The translations under genes and the position numbers were made by a program. A stretch of DNA of 35,027 nt, taken from positions 1 through 35,027 of the forward strand of contig JAGBYI010000189.1 in NCBI GenBank assembly GCA_017628845.1. Direction: 5' to 3'. Under the pieces are notes generated by a model. That model worked only from the letters and a program-made list of their open reading frames with translations, did not search any database and was not told the DNA's origin. The DNA is from Bacteroidaceae bacterium. GTDB lineage: Bacteria > Bacteroidota > Bacteroidia > Bacteroidales > Bacteroidaceae. This document shows positions 8,571-18,317 of this stretch, in pieces (positions within the stretch are counted from its first letter, which is position 1; each line of letters opens with the position of its first letter).

Positions 8571-10088
8571 ATGGAATTCGAACTAATTGCCAAGACCTTC
8601 CAAGGCTTGGAGACAGTGCTGGCATCTGAACTGATTGACCTCGGTGCCAACAACATTCAGATAGGACGCCGCATGGTGTCCTTTACGGGTAATAAGGAGA
8701 TGATGTATCGTGCCAACTTTCAGTTGCGCACAGCCATACGAATACTGAAGCCCATAAGCCATTTCAAGGCGAAAACCGCAGATGAGGTGTACGATGCAGT
8801 AAAGCAGATAGACTGGACGCAGTACCTGAGCAATGATACTACCTTTGCCGTGGACAGCGTAGTGTTCAGCAACGAATTCAAACATTCCAAGTTTGTGGCA
8901 TACAAGGTGAAGGATGCCATCGTGGACCAATTCCGTGAAAAAACAGGCAACCGCCCCAATATCCGCATAGTGAACCCCGATATCCAGCTGCACATCCATG
9001 TGGCAGAATACGACTGCACCCTGGCACTGGACAGTTCTGGCGAAAGTCTGCATCGTCGCGGCTACCGCCAGGAGGCAGTGGAGGCTCCGTTGAACGAAGT
9101 TCTGGCAGCAGGTATAATCCTGCAGACAGGCTGGAGAGGCGAGTGCGACCTTATTGACCCAATGTGCGGTAGCGGCACTTTTGCCGTGGAGGCAGCGCTC
9201 ATAGCACGTGGCATTGCCCCCGGAGTGTTCCGTAAGGAGTATGCCTTTGAGAAGTGGCCCGACTTCGATAGCGAACTCTTTGAGCGCATATACGAGGACG
9301 ATAGCAGAGAGAGGGAGTTTGAGCACCATATCTATGGATACGACAACAACCGCCAGGCGGTGGAGATATCCACTCGCAACGTGAAGGCTGCTGGTCTTAG
9401 CAAGGAGGTGACCATTACTTTGCAGGACTTCAAGGACTTTACCCAACCTAAGGAGAAGAGTATCATCATCACCAACCCACCATACGGCGAGCGAATCTCT
9501 GCTCCCGATCTGCTGGGATTGTACAAGATGATTGGCGAGAGGTTCAAGCATCAGTTTGTGGGTGGCGATGCATGGGTATTGAGCTACAGAGAAGAGTGCT
9601 TCGAGGCCATAGGTCTGAAACCCTCGCTGAGAACACCTCTCTACAACGGTTCCTTGGAGTGCGAACTGCGCAAGTACCAGATTTTCGACGGCAAGTTCAA
9701 CGACATGCGTGCCGGTGGCGGTGACATAAAGACAGCACAGGAACGCCGACTGATGGCCGACCAGAAACGGTTCAAGCAGAAGCGCGACTTCAAGACACGC
9801 TTGGGAGAACAGCCCGAGGAACGCGAACTCAAGGGCGACCGCAACTTTGGCAAGGGCAAGTATGCTCGCGAAGACAGAAAATTCAATCGCGAAGACAGAA
9901 AGTTCGGGCGTAAGGACAGCAACCGCAATGACGACAGGCCATTCCGTAGAGACAACGGGGAGCGTGAGTTCAAACGCAATGGAGAAGGACGCGACTTCAA
10001 GCGTGGCGGTGACAAGTTCGGCAAGAAGAATTTCGAGAGAAGAAACGACAAACCATTCAATAAATTCCGTAGAAACAATGAAGACTAA
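8571..10088 (+). CDS. THUMP-domain class I SAM-dependent RNA methyltransferase with basic low-complexity tail
   Basis: RlmL N-terminal/YpsC-like methyltransferase, expected to methylate a guanine N2 in 23S rRNA. It opens with the ferredoxin-like and THUMP region (residues 1-160, ELIAKTFQGLETVLASELIDLG), followed by the Rossmann fold with motif I DPMCGSGTFAVEAAL and the catalytic motif NPPYGERI. Residues from about 400 to 505 form a disordered tail rich in Arg, Lys, Asp, Asn and Phe with repeated REDRKF/RRD/EFKR units; the DNA carries an adjacent near-identical 21-bp duplication near 9868-9909. This tail is likely an RNA-binding extension added in this lineage. Its last 11 bp overlap the start of the next gene. 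Confidence 0.9.
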   Translation: MEFELIAKTFQGLETVLASELIDLGANNIQIGRRMVSFTGNKEMMYRANFQLRTAIRILKPISHFKAKTADEVYDAVKQIDWTQYLSNDTTFAVDSVVFSNEFKHSKFVAYKVKDAIVDQFREKTGNRPNIRIVNPDIQLHIHVAEYDCTLALDSSGESLHRRGYRQEAVEAPLNEVLAAGIILQTGWRGECDLIDPMCGSGTFAVEAALIARGIAPGVFRKEYAFEKWPDFDSELFERIYEDDSREREFEHHIYGYDNNRQAVEISTRNVKAAGLSKEVTITLQDFKDFTQPKEKSIIITNPPYGERISAPDLLGLYKMIGERFKHQFVGGDAWVLSYREECFEAIGLKPSLRTPLYNGSLECELRKYQIFDGKFNDMRAGGGDIKTAQERRLMADQKRFKQKRDFKTRLGEQPEERELKGDRNFGKGKYAREDRKFNREDRKFGRKDSNRNDDRPFRRDNGEREFKRNGEGRDFKRGGDKFGKKNFERRNDKPFNKFRRNNED

Positions 10089-12279
10089 TCCCGTAAAGTG
10101 GCTTTCACTGAAGGCTTTTTTATCATTGGCAATCAGTTTTATGTGTATGGCTCCTTTATCAGCACAGCAGAAGCAGTTCAGTTTGGATGAACTGTTGGGA
10201 GGTGGCGAAAGCTACTGGCGTCTGCGACCTGAGAACATTTATATCTCATGGTGGGGCAATATTGCCCTGAAGATTACTCCTGAGGCTGTGTACGACCTGA
10301 ATACAGGCAAGGAAATCATTACTGTGGAGCAGGTGAACAAGTGTTTCAGCGAAAAGGTTGCATTCAGCGCACACAACTTTACATTCCCCTTCCCTGACAA
10401 GCCCATAGTGATGTTTACCAAGGGGCAGCGCCGTATCATGTTAGATTTCCATGAATGGCGTGTGCTTTATGATGTACAAATGCCAAAGGGGGCGGTAACA
10501 CGTGATTTCAACCTGAAGTCAAGTCAGACGGCATATACCATTAGTGGCAACCTTTATGTGATTACAGACAAGGGTGATAACATTGCCATCAGTAAGGACG
10601 GCAGCACCGATGGCAGCGACAACATCGTCTACGGTCAGAGTGTACATCGCGACGAATTTGGTATCAGCGGCGGAACCTTCTGGTCTCCCGACGGCAAGAC
10701 TTTGGCATATTATCGTATGGACCAGAGCATGGTGCCAAGCTATCCTCAGGTGGACATAAAGTCCCAAGGTCCTGCTGAGGGCGAGAGTCGTATGGCAGAG
10801 ACATATTCATGCCACTATCCCATGGCTGGAGAAAAGAGTCATGTGGTGAAAGTGGGCGTGTTCAACACCGAAACCAAGCAGAATGTGTGGCTGGATCTGG
10901 TGGGTGAAAAGGAGGACTATCACACCAACATCTCATGGGCTCCCGATAGCAAAAGCATCTATGTGTTTGAACTGAACCGCGACCAGAACCACATGCGTCT
11001 GGTACAGTACGATGCAGCAACAGGTGCCGTGATGCGCACTGTTCTGGAGGAGAAGCACGACAAGTACGTGGAACCCATGCATCCTCTGGCATTCCTGCCC
11101 TGGGACGACAGCAAGGCTATTATGCAGAGCCAGCGCGATGGTTACAACCATCTCTATGTTCTGGACCTCAAGACCTGTGAGTTGAAACAGGTTACCAGCG
11201 GCAGATGGGTGGTGCAGGATTTTGTTGGCTTCAATACAATAGCACGTCGTCTTATCTTCCGTAGCAATGAGGCCGACCCACGCACATCATGCCTCTACAG
11301 TGTTAAGGTTTCCGGAGGCAAGCGTACTCCCCTTGGGATACAGGAGGGTGTATGTTATCAGGCACAGTTGAGCAATAACGGTGCTTTCGTTATATCAGGT
11401 TATACAGCACCCGATGTGCCTCGTAGTATAAACCTGCTTTCCACTACAACAGGAAAGGGTACAAACATCCTGACAGCCAAGGATACATGGAAGGAGCAGG
11501 GCTACAGCATTCCCACTTTCAAGAGCGGAAGCATCAAGGCTGCTGATGGCGTTACAGACCTTTATTATCGTATGGTTCTGCCTGCCGACTTTGACGAGAA
11601 GAAGCAATATCCCACTGTCGTGTATGTGTACGGTGGTCCTCATGCTCACCTTGTAGATGCTTCATGGCACTGGTCAAGCCGTGGCTGGGAAACATACATG
11701 GCACAGAAGGGATATATCATGTTTATCTTGGACGGACGTGGCAGCGAATGGCGCGGCCGCGAGTTCGAGCAGGCTACCTTCCGCCAGTTGGGAACTGTGG
11801 AGTGCCAGGACCAGTACAAGGGTGTAGAGTTCTTGATGTCACTGCCCTATGTGGACAAGAACCGTATGGGTGTGCACGGATGGAGTTTCGGCGGCTTTAT
11901 GACCACCAACCTTATGCTTACCTTCCCTGAGGTGTTTAAGGTGGGTGTGGCAGGTGGTCCCGTAATAGACTGGAACTACTACGAGGTGATGTATGGCGAA
12001 CGCTATATGGACACTCCCCAGCAGAACCCCGAGGGCTACAAGAACAGTAACCTGCGTCTGCGTGCAGGCAACCTGAAGGGCCGTCTGCAGCTTATCATCG
12101 GCTACAACGACCCCGTCTGTGTTCCTCAGCACACACTCAGTTTCATCCGTGCATGTATTGATGCCGGCACACAGTGCGACTACTTCCTCTATCCCGGTGG
12201 CGAGCACAACATGTACGGCAAGGATGCCGTGCACCTGCACGAGAGAATTACAAGATACTTTGACGATTATTTGAAATAA
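10078..12279 (+). CDS. S9B dipeptidyl-peptidase IV-like serine protease
   Basis: Periplasmic or outer-surface exopeptidase expected to release N-terminal X-Pro dipeptides. The start at 10078 gives a signal peptide (LKAFLSLAISFMCMAPLSAQ), so the longer open frame that begins inside the methyltransferase gene is not used. Residues 30-470 form the beta-propeller, including DEFGISGGTFWSPDGK. The C-terminal alpha/beta hydrolase has the triad Ser603 (GWSFGG), Asp678 (GYNDPV) and His710 (GGEHNMYG) plus the oxyanion-hole region YGGPHAH. At 733 aa it is of normal family length. The start overlaps the methyltransferase stop by 11 bp, so the genes are probably coupled despite unrelated roles. Confidence 0.93.
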   Translation: MKTNPVKWLSLKAFLSLAISFMCMAPLSAQQKQFSLDELLGGGESYWRLRPENIYISWWGNIALKITPEAVYDLNTGKEIITVEQVNKCFSEKVAFSAHNFTFPFPDKPIVMFTKGQRRIMLDFHEWRVLYDVQMPKGAVTRDFNLKSSQTAYTISGNLYVITDKGDNIAISKDGSTDGSDNIVYGQSVHRDEFGISGGTFWSPDGKTLAYYRMDQSMVPSYPQVDIKSQGPAEGESRMAETYSCHYPMAGEKSHVVKVGVFNTETKQNVWLDLVGEKEDYHTNISWAPDSKSIYVFELNRDQNHMRLVQYDAATGAVMRTVLEEKHDKYVEPMHPLAFLPWDDSKAIMQSQRDGYNHLYVLDLKTCELKQVTSGRWVVQDFVGFNTIARRLIFRSNEADPRTSCLYSVKVSGGKRTPLGIQEGVCYQAQLSNNGAFVISGYTAPDVPRSINLLSTTTGKGTNILTAKDTWKEQGYSIPTFKSGSIKAADGVTDLYYRMVLPADFDEKKQYPTVVYVYGGPHAHLVDASWHWSSRGWETYMAQKGYIMFILDGRGSEWRGREFEQATFRQLGTVECQDQYKGVEFLMSLPYVDKNRMGVHGWSFGGFMTTNLMLTFPEVFKVGVAGGPVIDWNYYEVMYGERYMDTPQQNPEGYKNSNLRLRAGNLKGRLQLIIGYNDPVCVPQHTLSFIRACIDAGTQCDYFLYPGGEHNMYGKDAVHLHERITRYFDDYLK

Positions 12280-12288
12280 ACACTATAT

Positions 12289-13560
12289 ATGGAAAGAATA
12301 CTTCTGCTCGGCTCCGGTGGCCGCGAACACGCTTTGGCATGGAAGATAGCCCAAAGCCCCAAGTTGGAGAAACTATTTATTGCTCCTGGTAACGCAGGTA
12401 CAGCACTGGTTGGCGAGAACGTGGCCATGAAGGCTGACGACTTTGATGCCATAAAGACTTTTGTTCTTGCCAATGCCATTACCATGGTGGTTGTTGGGCC
12501 CGAGGACCCTCTGGTTAAGGGTATCTATGACTACTTCAAGGCCGATGCTGAACTAGCATCCATCCCAGTGGTAGGCCCTTCCAAGCTGGGTGCCGTTCTC
12601 GAGGGCAGCAAGGACTTTGCCAAGGGCTTCATGCAGCGCCATGGCATCCCCACTGCTGCATACCAGACCTTTACAGGTGAGACTCTGGAAGAGGGCAAGG
12701 CATTCCTGCGTACCCTTCAGGCTCCATACGTTTTGAAAGCCGACGGTCTTTGTGCCGGTAAGGGCGTTTTGATTCTTGAAACTCTGGAGCAGGCCGAGAA
12801 GGAACTGGAAGAGATGCTTGGCGGTATGTTTGGCGGTGCTTCCAGCCGTGTTGTCATTGAAGAATTCATGAGCGGTATAGAATGCTCAGTATTCGTGCTG
12901 ACTGATGGCAAGGACTATGTAATCCTGCCCGAAGCAAAGGACTACAAACGCATCGGTGAAGGTGATACTGGTCTCAATACTGGTGGCATGGGTAGCGTTT
13001 CTCCTGTTCCCTTTGCCGATGAGGCTTGGATGAAGAAGGTGGAGGACCGCATAATCCGTCCCACGGTCAATGGCCTTGCTCAGGAAGGTATCGATTACAA
13101 AGGTTTCATCTTCTTTGGTCTTATCAACGTTGACGGTGAGCCCAAGGTGATAGAATACAATGTCCGCATGGGCGACCCAGAAACGGAGACCGTAATGCTC
13201 CGCATAAAGAGCGACCTTGTGGACCTGTTGCATGGCGTTGCCACCCAGACACTGGGGCAGAAGACCATAGAATTTGACCAGCGCAGTGCCGTTTGCGTAA
13301 TGATGGTAAGCGGAGGCTACCCAGGTTCATACGAGAAGGGATTCCCCATCACGGGCATCAACGACGTGGAAGGCAGTATCGTATTCCACGCCGGCACAGA
13401 CAACAAGGACGGTCAGGTTGTTACCAGCGGTGGTCGTGTCATAGCCGTAAGTTCCTATGGCACCACCAAGGCCGAGGCTCTGGCAAAGAGCATGCAGGAA
13501 GCCCAGAAGATACAGTTCGAAGGCAAGTACTACCGCAGGGATATCGGTCAGGATCTGTAA
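12289..13560 (+). CDS. purD: Phosphoribosylamine-glycine ligase (GAR synthetase)
   Basis: ATP-grasp enzyme that joins phosphoribosylamine and glycine in purine synthesis. Visible motifs are [15 protein letters not shown] at the N-terminus, [11 protein letters not shown], the ATP-grasp segment [15 protein letters not shown] and the signature [12 protein letters not shown] near residue 300. The 423-aa length is typical. It lies 9 bp after the peptidase and 9 bp before the next gene. No other purine genes are in the window. Confidence 0.97.
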   Translation: MERILLLGSGGREHALAWKIAQSPKLEKLFIAPGNAGTALVGENVAMKADDFDAIKTFVLANAITMVVVGPEDPLVKGIYDYFKADAELASIPVVGPSKLGAVLEGSKDFAKGFMQRHGIPTAAYQTFTGETLEEGKAFLRTLQAPYVLKADGLCAGKGVLILETLEQAEKELEEMLGGMFGGASSRVVIEEFMSGIECSVFVLTDGKDYVILPEAKDYKRIGEGDTGLNTGGMGSVSPVPFADEAWMKKVEDRIIRPTVNGLAQEGIDYKGFIFFGLINVDGEPKVIEYNVRMGDPETETVMLRIKSDLVDLLHGVATQTLGQKTIEFDQRSAVCVMMVSGGYPGSYEKGFPITGINDVEGSIVFHAGTDNKDGQVVTSGGRVIAVSSYGTTKAEALAKSMQEAQKIQFEGKYYRRDIGQDL

Positions 13561-13569
13561 GGAGACAAG

Positions 13570-14535
13570 ATGCGTAACAGTCGTTTCCAGAATCATGTAA
13601 GCGAGAGTTCCATCACCCTGCCATTGTGCATGGTGATTGGGACTCTCGTGTGGTTTTGGGATAAGAACAGTTGCACATTCAACTATAACCTTCCCGGCTT
13701 AGCGGGTTTGGTTCTTGCCATGCTTACAACCTATGTTGTATTGGAGACTGCCAATGTTTTCGCACTTCTGCGAATTCGCTCCAGAATGATTACAGCAGTG
13801 TGGGTGACAGGAATATCATTGATGAGTTTTACTCACTCCTATTCCGTTGAATGGCTGGCAGCCTTGGCTTTGGCAGGGAGTCATTACATAATGTTCCTGA
13901 CATATCAGCAACACCAGCCAATTGCTCATATCTTCCACACGTTTGTCCTTTTGGGCATAGGCTCGTTGATTTTACCGCAGTTATTGGTTCTTGTACCTCT
14001 GTATTACTGGTATTTGCTGGTATTCATGCGTGCACTGACGTGGCGAGGATTTTGGGCTGGTATAGTTGGCCTGACCCTTCCAATATGCTTTGTTCTGGCA
14101 TTCTGCATATTGCGTAACAACTTTTCCCTTATATGGAACAGAATAGATATACTGTTGACAACCAAACTCTTTGCAACTGCCGACTATAGCTGGTTGCTCT
14201 CATACAGGAATCCCGAGACACTTGTCTTTGTATTCATTTCCATACTGTCGTTTATTGGCATAATACATTATCTTCGTAACTATTACAACGACAATATACG
14301 AACCAGAATGTACCTATACATCTATGCCATGCAAACTATTGGATGCTGGTTGATGATAGTATGTTCTCCATACATGTACCATCAGCTTGCCCCAATTCTC
14401 ATGATTAGTTCAAGCACAATGATAGCACATTTCTTTGCCCTCACAGGTTCTGTCATTAGTAATATCTTCTTTATCCTTTCGGTAATAACAACAATCCTAT
14501 TATTGACACTTAACATAGGCGTATGGAGTTTCTGA
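13570..14535 (+). CDS. Uncharacterised polytopic membrane protein
   Basis: A 321-aa, very hydrophobic protein with roughly nine or ten predicted spans, for example TLPLCMVIGTLVWFW, LAGLVLAMLTTYVVLETANV, HTFVLLGIGSLILPQLLVLV and ISNIFFILSVITTILLLTLN. GGAG sits 7 nt before the ATG. I recognise no catalytic or transport motif. It is packed between purD (9 bp) and the YqaA gene (13-bp overlap), with a TMEM260-like protein and a polysaccharide deacetylase following, which suggests an envelope role by association only. Confidence 0.8.
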   Translation: MRNSRFQNHVSESSITLPLCMVIGTLVWFWDKNSCTFNYNLPGLAGLVLAMLTTYVVLETANVFALLRIRSRMITAVWVTGISLMSFTHSYSVEWLAALALAGSHYIMFLTYQQHQPIAHIFHTFVLLGIGSLILPQLLVLVPLYYWYLLVFMRALTWRGFWAGIVGLTLPICFVLAFCILRNNFSLIWNRIDILLTTKLFATADYSWLLSYRNPETLVFVFISILSFIGIIHYLRNYYNDNIRTRMYLYIYAMQTIGCWLMIVCSPYMYHQLAPILMISSSTMIAHFFALTGSVISNIFFILSVITTILLLTLNIGVWSF

Positions 14536-14978
14536 TACAATTGTTGGAGGAATATGGCTATTGGGGCATGACAGTGGCTGCTTTTCTGGCAGGCAGCGTC
14601 TTCCCGTTCAGCAGCGAAGCCGTTATGGTGAGCCTGCAATTGGCAGGTTTGGAGCCATGGCCGTTATTCCTGAGTGCCACTATTGGCAATGTGGCTGGTT
14701 CCATGTTTAACTATTGGATAGGAACATTCGGTCGTTTGGAATGGATAGAGAAGTATCTGCATATAAAACGCGAGAAGGTAGAGAAGACCAGGCTTTGGCT
14801 CGACGGAAGAGGAGCGTGGGTGGGAAGCCTTTGTTTCCTTCCTATTCTGGGCAGTGTCCTTAGTGTGACACTTGGGTACATGAGAGCCAACCCTTACGTT
14901 ACACTCGTTGCCATATTCGTAGGCAAGGCAGTAAGATACAGCCTCCTGATAATAACGACATATTACTTAAACAACTAA
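14523..14978 (+). CDS. YqaA family (DedA-like/VTT) membrane protein
   Basis: 151-aa inner-membrane protein of the SNARE-associated/DedA superfamily. Residues GSVFPFSSEAVMVSLQLAG and the loop ATIGNVAGSMFNYWIG match YqaA, as does the arginine in KAVRYSLLI near the C-terminus. DedA-type proteins are linked to lipid flipping or envelope homeostasis; the precise role of YqaA is not known. Its start overlaps the previous gene by 13 bp and the DUF2723 gene begins 12 bp after its stop. Confidence 0.85.
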   Translation: MEFLIQLLEEYGYWGMTVAAFLAGSVFPFSSEAVMVSLQLAGLEPWPLFLSATIGNVAGSMFNYWIGTFGRLEWIEKYLHIKREKVEKTRLWLDGRGAWVGSLCFLPILGSVLSVTLGYMRANPYVTLVAIFVGKAVRYSLLIITTYYLNN

Positions 14979-14990
14979 ACAAACACAATA

Positions 14991-17900
14991 ATGAAACAGT
15001 TCAAACTGATTGACACCCTCATGGGGTGGATTGCTTTTGCCATTGCGGCCTTCGTGTATTGCAGCACGATAGAGCCAACGGCAAGCTTCTGGGACTGTCC
15101 AGAATTCATCACAACTGCATTCAAGTTGGAAGTAGGACACCCGCCTGGCGCACCTTTCTTCATGCTCACTGGCAACATTTTCTCTCAGTTTACCGACGAC
15201 CCCACAAAGGTGGCCATGATGGTAAACATTATGAGTGCCTTGTTGTCTGCCGCATGTATAATGTTCCTGTTCTGGAGCATCAGCCATCTGGCACGCAAAC
15301 TTGTTGGTGAAAACGGACAGATAAAGACCTGGGGGCAGGGGCTGACCGTTGAGTTGGCTGCCATGACAGGTGCTTTGGCATACACTTTCTCCGACACATT
15401 CTGGTACTCTGCCGTAGAGGGCGAGGTTTATGCCTACTCCAGCCTCTTCACCGCCGTTGTATTCTGGCTTATCCTCAAGTGGGAGGACAATGCCGACAAG
15501 CCTGGTGCCGATCGCTGGCTTATCCTCATAGCCTATCTTACCGGTCTCAGTATTGGCGTACACCTGCTGAACCTGCTCTGTCTGCCTGCACTTGTGCTGG
15601 TATGGTACTTCAAGAGACACACCAATCCCAATGTCAAGGGCAGCCTGGTGGCTCTGCTGGGCAGTTTCGTACTCGTAGCCGTAGTGCTGTATAGCATCGT
15701 TCCCGGTATCGTAAAAGTGGGCGGCTGGTTCGAGTTGTTGTTTGTAAACCAACTTAGCATGCCCTTCAATACAGGCCTTGTTATCTACATCTTCATCCTC
15801 ATTGCCACAGTGCTTTGGGCCATCCGAGAATCCACCACGCAGAAGAGCCGTCTCCGCATGAACCTGTCCTTCATAGCCAGCATTGGCATGTTGGGTATCC
15901 CGTTCTACGGACACGGTATCAGCAGTATTGTGATGGGAGTGTTGGCAATGGTTGTCCTGTACTTCGTGCTGAACTATGCCAAGGATGGTATCCACTGGAT
16001 TTCTGCCCGACTGATGAACACCACCCTGCTCTGTTTGCTGATGATTATGATTGGCTATTCTTCCTATGCAGTAATTGTTATCCGTTCCGAGGCCAATACT
16101 CCCATGGATCAGAACTCTCCCGAGGATGTCTTCACTTTGGGAAGTTATCTGGCTCGCGACCAATATGGCGACAGCCCCCTGCTCTATGGCCAGCCATATT
16201 CTTCTCCAGTGAAGATGGAGGTAAAGGGACAGTATTATGTACCTTCATTTATAGAGGGTGCGCCACAGTACCAGCGTGTGGAAAAGAAAACGGAGGAAGA
16301 ACCAGACCGTTATGAAATCATCGACCACAAGAAGAAGTATATCTATGCCTACAACATGCTCTTCCCGCGTATGCATTCCGAACGCCACAAGAGTAACTAC
16401 GAAGAATGGATGGGAGGTATCAAAGGCAAGAACGTTACCATAGACTATCTTGGCGAGCGCAAGACCATAAAGGTACCCACCATGATGGAGAACCTCTACT
16501 TCTTCTGGTCCTATCAGGTGAACTTCATGTACTGGCGCTACTTCATGTGGAACTTTGCCGGTCGCCAGAATGATATTCAGGGACATGGCGAACTGGAGCA
16601 TGGCAACTGGATTACGGGTATTCCATTCTTCGACAACCTGCGTCTGGGCGACCAGAGCAATTTGCCCACCGAACTTCGCGAGAACAAGGGACGCAACGTA
16701 TTCTACTGTCTGCCTCTTATCCTCGGTATCCTGGGCCTGGTATGGCAGGTGAACAAGCGCATCAGCACCAAGGACGGCATGGTGGACGAGGGCGTGAAGC
16801 AGTTCTGGGTTGTCTTCTTCCTGTTCTTCATGACAGGTTTGGCTATTGTTCTTTACTTGAACCAGACACCTGTCCAGCCTCGTGAGCGCGATTATGCCTA
16901 TGCCGGTTCGTTCTATGCCTTTGCCATCTGGATTGGCTTGGGTGTTGCTGCTATCAGCGACTTGCTCAATAAATATGTATTCAAAAAGAAGGAGGTCTAT
17001 GGTGCCGTGCTGAGCGGTCTCTGTCTGTTTGTGCCCGTGCAAATGGCATCACAGACATGGGACGACCACGACCGTAGCGGACGCTACACTTGCCGCGACT
17101 TCGGCCAGAACTACCTTATGAGCCTGGACGAGGGCAAGGCTCCTATCATCTTCACCAATGGCGACAACGATACCTTCCCCCTCTGGTATTGCCAGGAGAC
17201 AGAAGGCTTCCGTACCGATGCCCGCGTCTGCAACCTTTCATACCTGCAGACCGACTGGTACATAGACCAGATGAAGCGTCCTGCCTACGACTCTCCTGCC
17301 GTACCCATCAAGTGGAAACGTCTCCAGTACGTAACAGGTACCAGAGAGGGAATCTCTGTGCGTCCCGGCGAATTGGAGCGTGCCATAGAGATACTGAAGG
17401 ACGACCCTCAGGCCATGAAGGAATACTTGGGCGATAATCCCTACGAGTTGAGCAACATCATTGACAGGTGGATTCTGAACGACAACGAGGACCTGCAGTG
17501 CTTCCCGACAGACTCTGTGGTCATTACCATCGACAAGGATGCCGTGCGCCGTAGCGGCATGATGATAGCCGGCGATTCCATCCCCGACGTTATGCACATC
17601 AGCCTGAAGGGCAAGCGTGCCGTGTACAAGAGCGAGATGATGATATACGAGATGCTGTGCCGTACCAACTGGGAGCGCCCTCTTTACGTGGCATGCACCG
17701 TGGGCAGCGACAACTATGGCTCTCTGGGCAACAACTTCGTGCGCGAAGGCCTGGTGGACCGCATCACTCCCTTCAATACCAAGAAGTCAGGCATGACCAT
17801 GGATACCGAGCGCATGTATGACAACATCATGAACAAGTTCCGCTTCGGAGGTCTGGACAACCCCAATATCTATCTGGACGAGACCGTTCTGCGCATGTGC

Positions 17901-18317
17901 TACACTCACCGCCGCCTGATGTCTTCCTTGGCCATGCAGCTCATGCGTGAGAACAAGGTTGAAAAGGCTGAAAACATAGTTAGATATGCCGAAGAGGTGA
18001 TCCCCGCGCAAACAGTAAAGCATAACTACATGAGCGGCAGCCTGGATCTGGCAAGGGTTTGGCTGATGCTGGGCAACAAGCAGAAGGCCGAGGAAATTGT
18101 CATGAGCATTGCCGGCAATTCATGCGAATATCTGCAATGGTATGCAGGGCTTGCGCCGAAGATACAGAATTCCTGTGCAAATGATATTCTATACAATGTG
18201 TACCAGCTCAATGCCTCGGTGGACATTCTGGCCGATGCCGAGTCAGAGAAGCACAAGGAAATGGACGATATGCTCCGTATGTATCACATGATGTTCCAGG
18301 AATATCTCTACAGATGA
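14991..18317 (+). CDS. DUF2723/TMEM260-like GT-C type membrane glycosyltransferase
   Basis: 1108-aa protein. The N-terminal half is a polytopic membrane domain of the DUF2723 family, which includes TMEM260, a eukaryotic protein O-mannosyltransferase. The hallmark region at residues 30-55 holds WDCPEF and VGHPPGAP, and acidic residues of this first loop are the expected catalytic site of GT-C enzymes. Further spans extend to about residue 700, with PVQPRERDYAYAGSF in a later loop. The C-terminal third is soluble, ending in helical TPR-like repeats (ENKVEKAENIVRYAEEVIP). A role in glycosylating exported proteins or an envelope polymer is inferred from the family. The last four bases (ATGA) overlap the deacetylase start. 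Confidence 0.85.
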   Translation: MKQFKLIDTLMGWIAFAIAAFVYCSTIEPTASFWDCPEFITTAFKLEVGHPPGAPFFMLTGNIFSQFTDDPTKVAMMVNIMSALLSAACIMFLFWSISHLARKLVGENGQIKTWGQGLTVELAAMTGALAYTFSDTFWYSAVEGEVYAYSSLFTAVVFWLILKWEDNADKPGADRWLILIAYLTGLSIGVHLLNLLCLPALVLVWYFKRHTNPNVKGSLVALLGSFVLVAVVLYSIVPGIVKVGGWFELLFVNQLSMPFNTGLVIYIFILIATVLWAIRESTTQKSRLRMNLSFIASIGMLGIPFYGHGISSIVMGVLAMVVLYFVLNYAKDGIHWISARLMNTTLLCLLMIMIGYSSYAVIVIRSEANTPMDQNSPEDVFTLGSYLARDQYGDSPLLYGQPYSSPVKMEVKGQYYVPSFIEGAPQYQRVEKKTEEEPDRYEIIDHKKKYIYAYNMLFPRMHSERHKSNYEEWMGGIKGKNVTIDYLGERKTIKVPTMMENLYFFWSYQVNFMYWRYFMWNFAGRQNDIQGHGELEHGNWITGIPFFDNLRLGDQSNLPTELRENKGRNVFYCLPLILGILGLVWQVNKRISTKDGMVDEGVKQFWVVFFLFFMTGLAIVLYLNQTPVQPRERDYAYAGSFYAFAIWIGLGVAAISDLLNKYVFKKKEVYGAVLSGLCLFVPVQMASQTWDDHDRSGRYTCRDFGQNYLMSLDEGKAPIIFTNGDNDTFPLWYCQETEGFRTDARVCNLSYLQTDWYIDQMKRPAYDSPAVPIKWKRLQYVTGTREGISVRPGELERAIEILKDDPQAMKEYLGDNPYELSNIIDRWILNDNEDLQCFPTDSVVITIDKDAVRRSGMMIAGDSIPDVMHISLKGKRAVYKSEMMIYEMLCRTNWERPLYVACTVGSDNYGSLGNNFVREGLVDRITPFNTKKSGMTMDTERMYDNIMNKFRFGGLDNPNIYLDETVLRMCYTHRRLMSSLAMQLMRENKVEKAENIVRYAEEVIPAQTVKHNYMSGSLDLARVWLMLGNKQKAEEIVMSIAGNSCEYLQWYAGLAPKIQNSCANDILYNVYQLNASVDILADAESEKHKEMDDMLRMYHMMFQEYLYR

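Noticed and set aside
8583-9551. 322-codon minus-strand frame opposite the methyltransferase gene
   Set aside because: The plus strand encodes clear THUMP and methyltransferase motifs; the antisense frame shows none.
9847-10077. Longer N-terminus for the DPP4-like peptidase
   Set aside because: This part lies within the methyltransferase tail; the signal peptide begins at 10078.
14967-16163. 398-codon minus-strand frame opposite the TMEM260-like gene
   Set aside because: It is a mirror frame of a well-supported coding region, with His/Gln-rich composition typical of antisense shadows.
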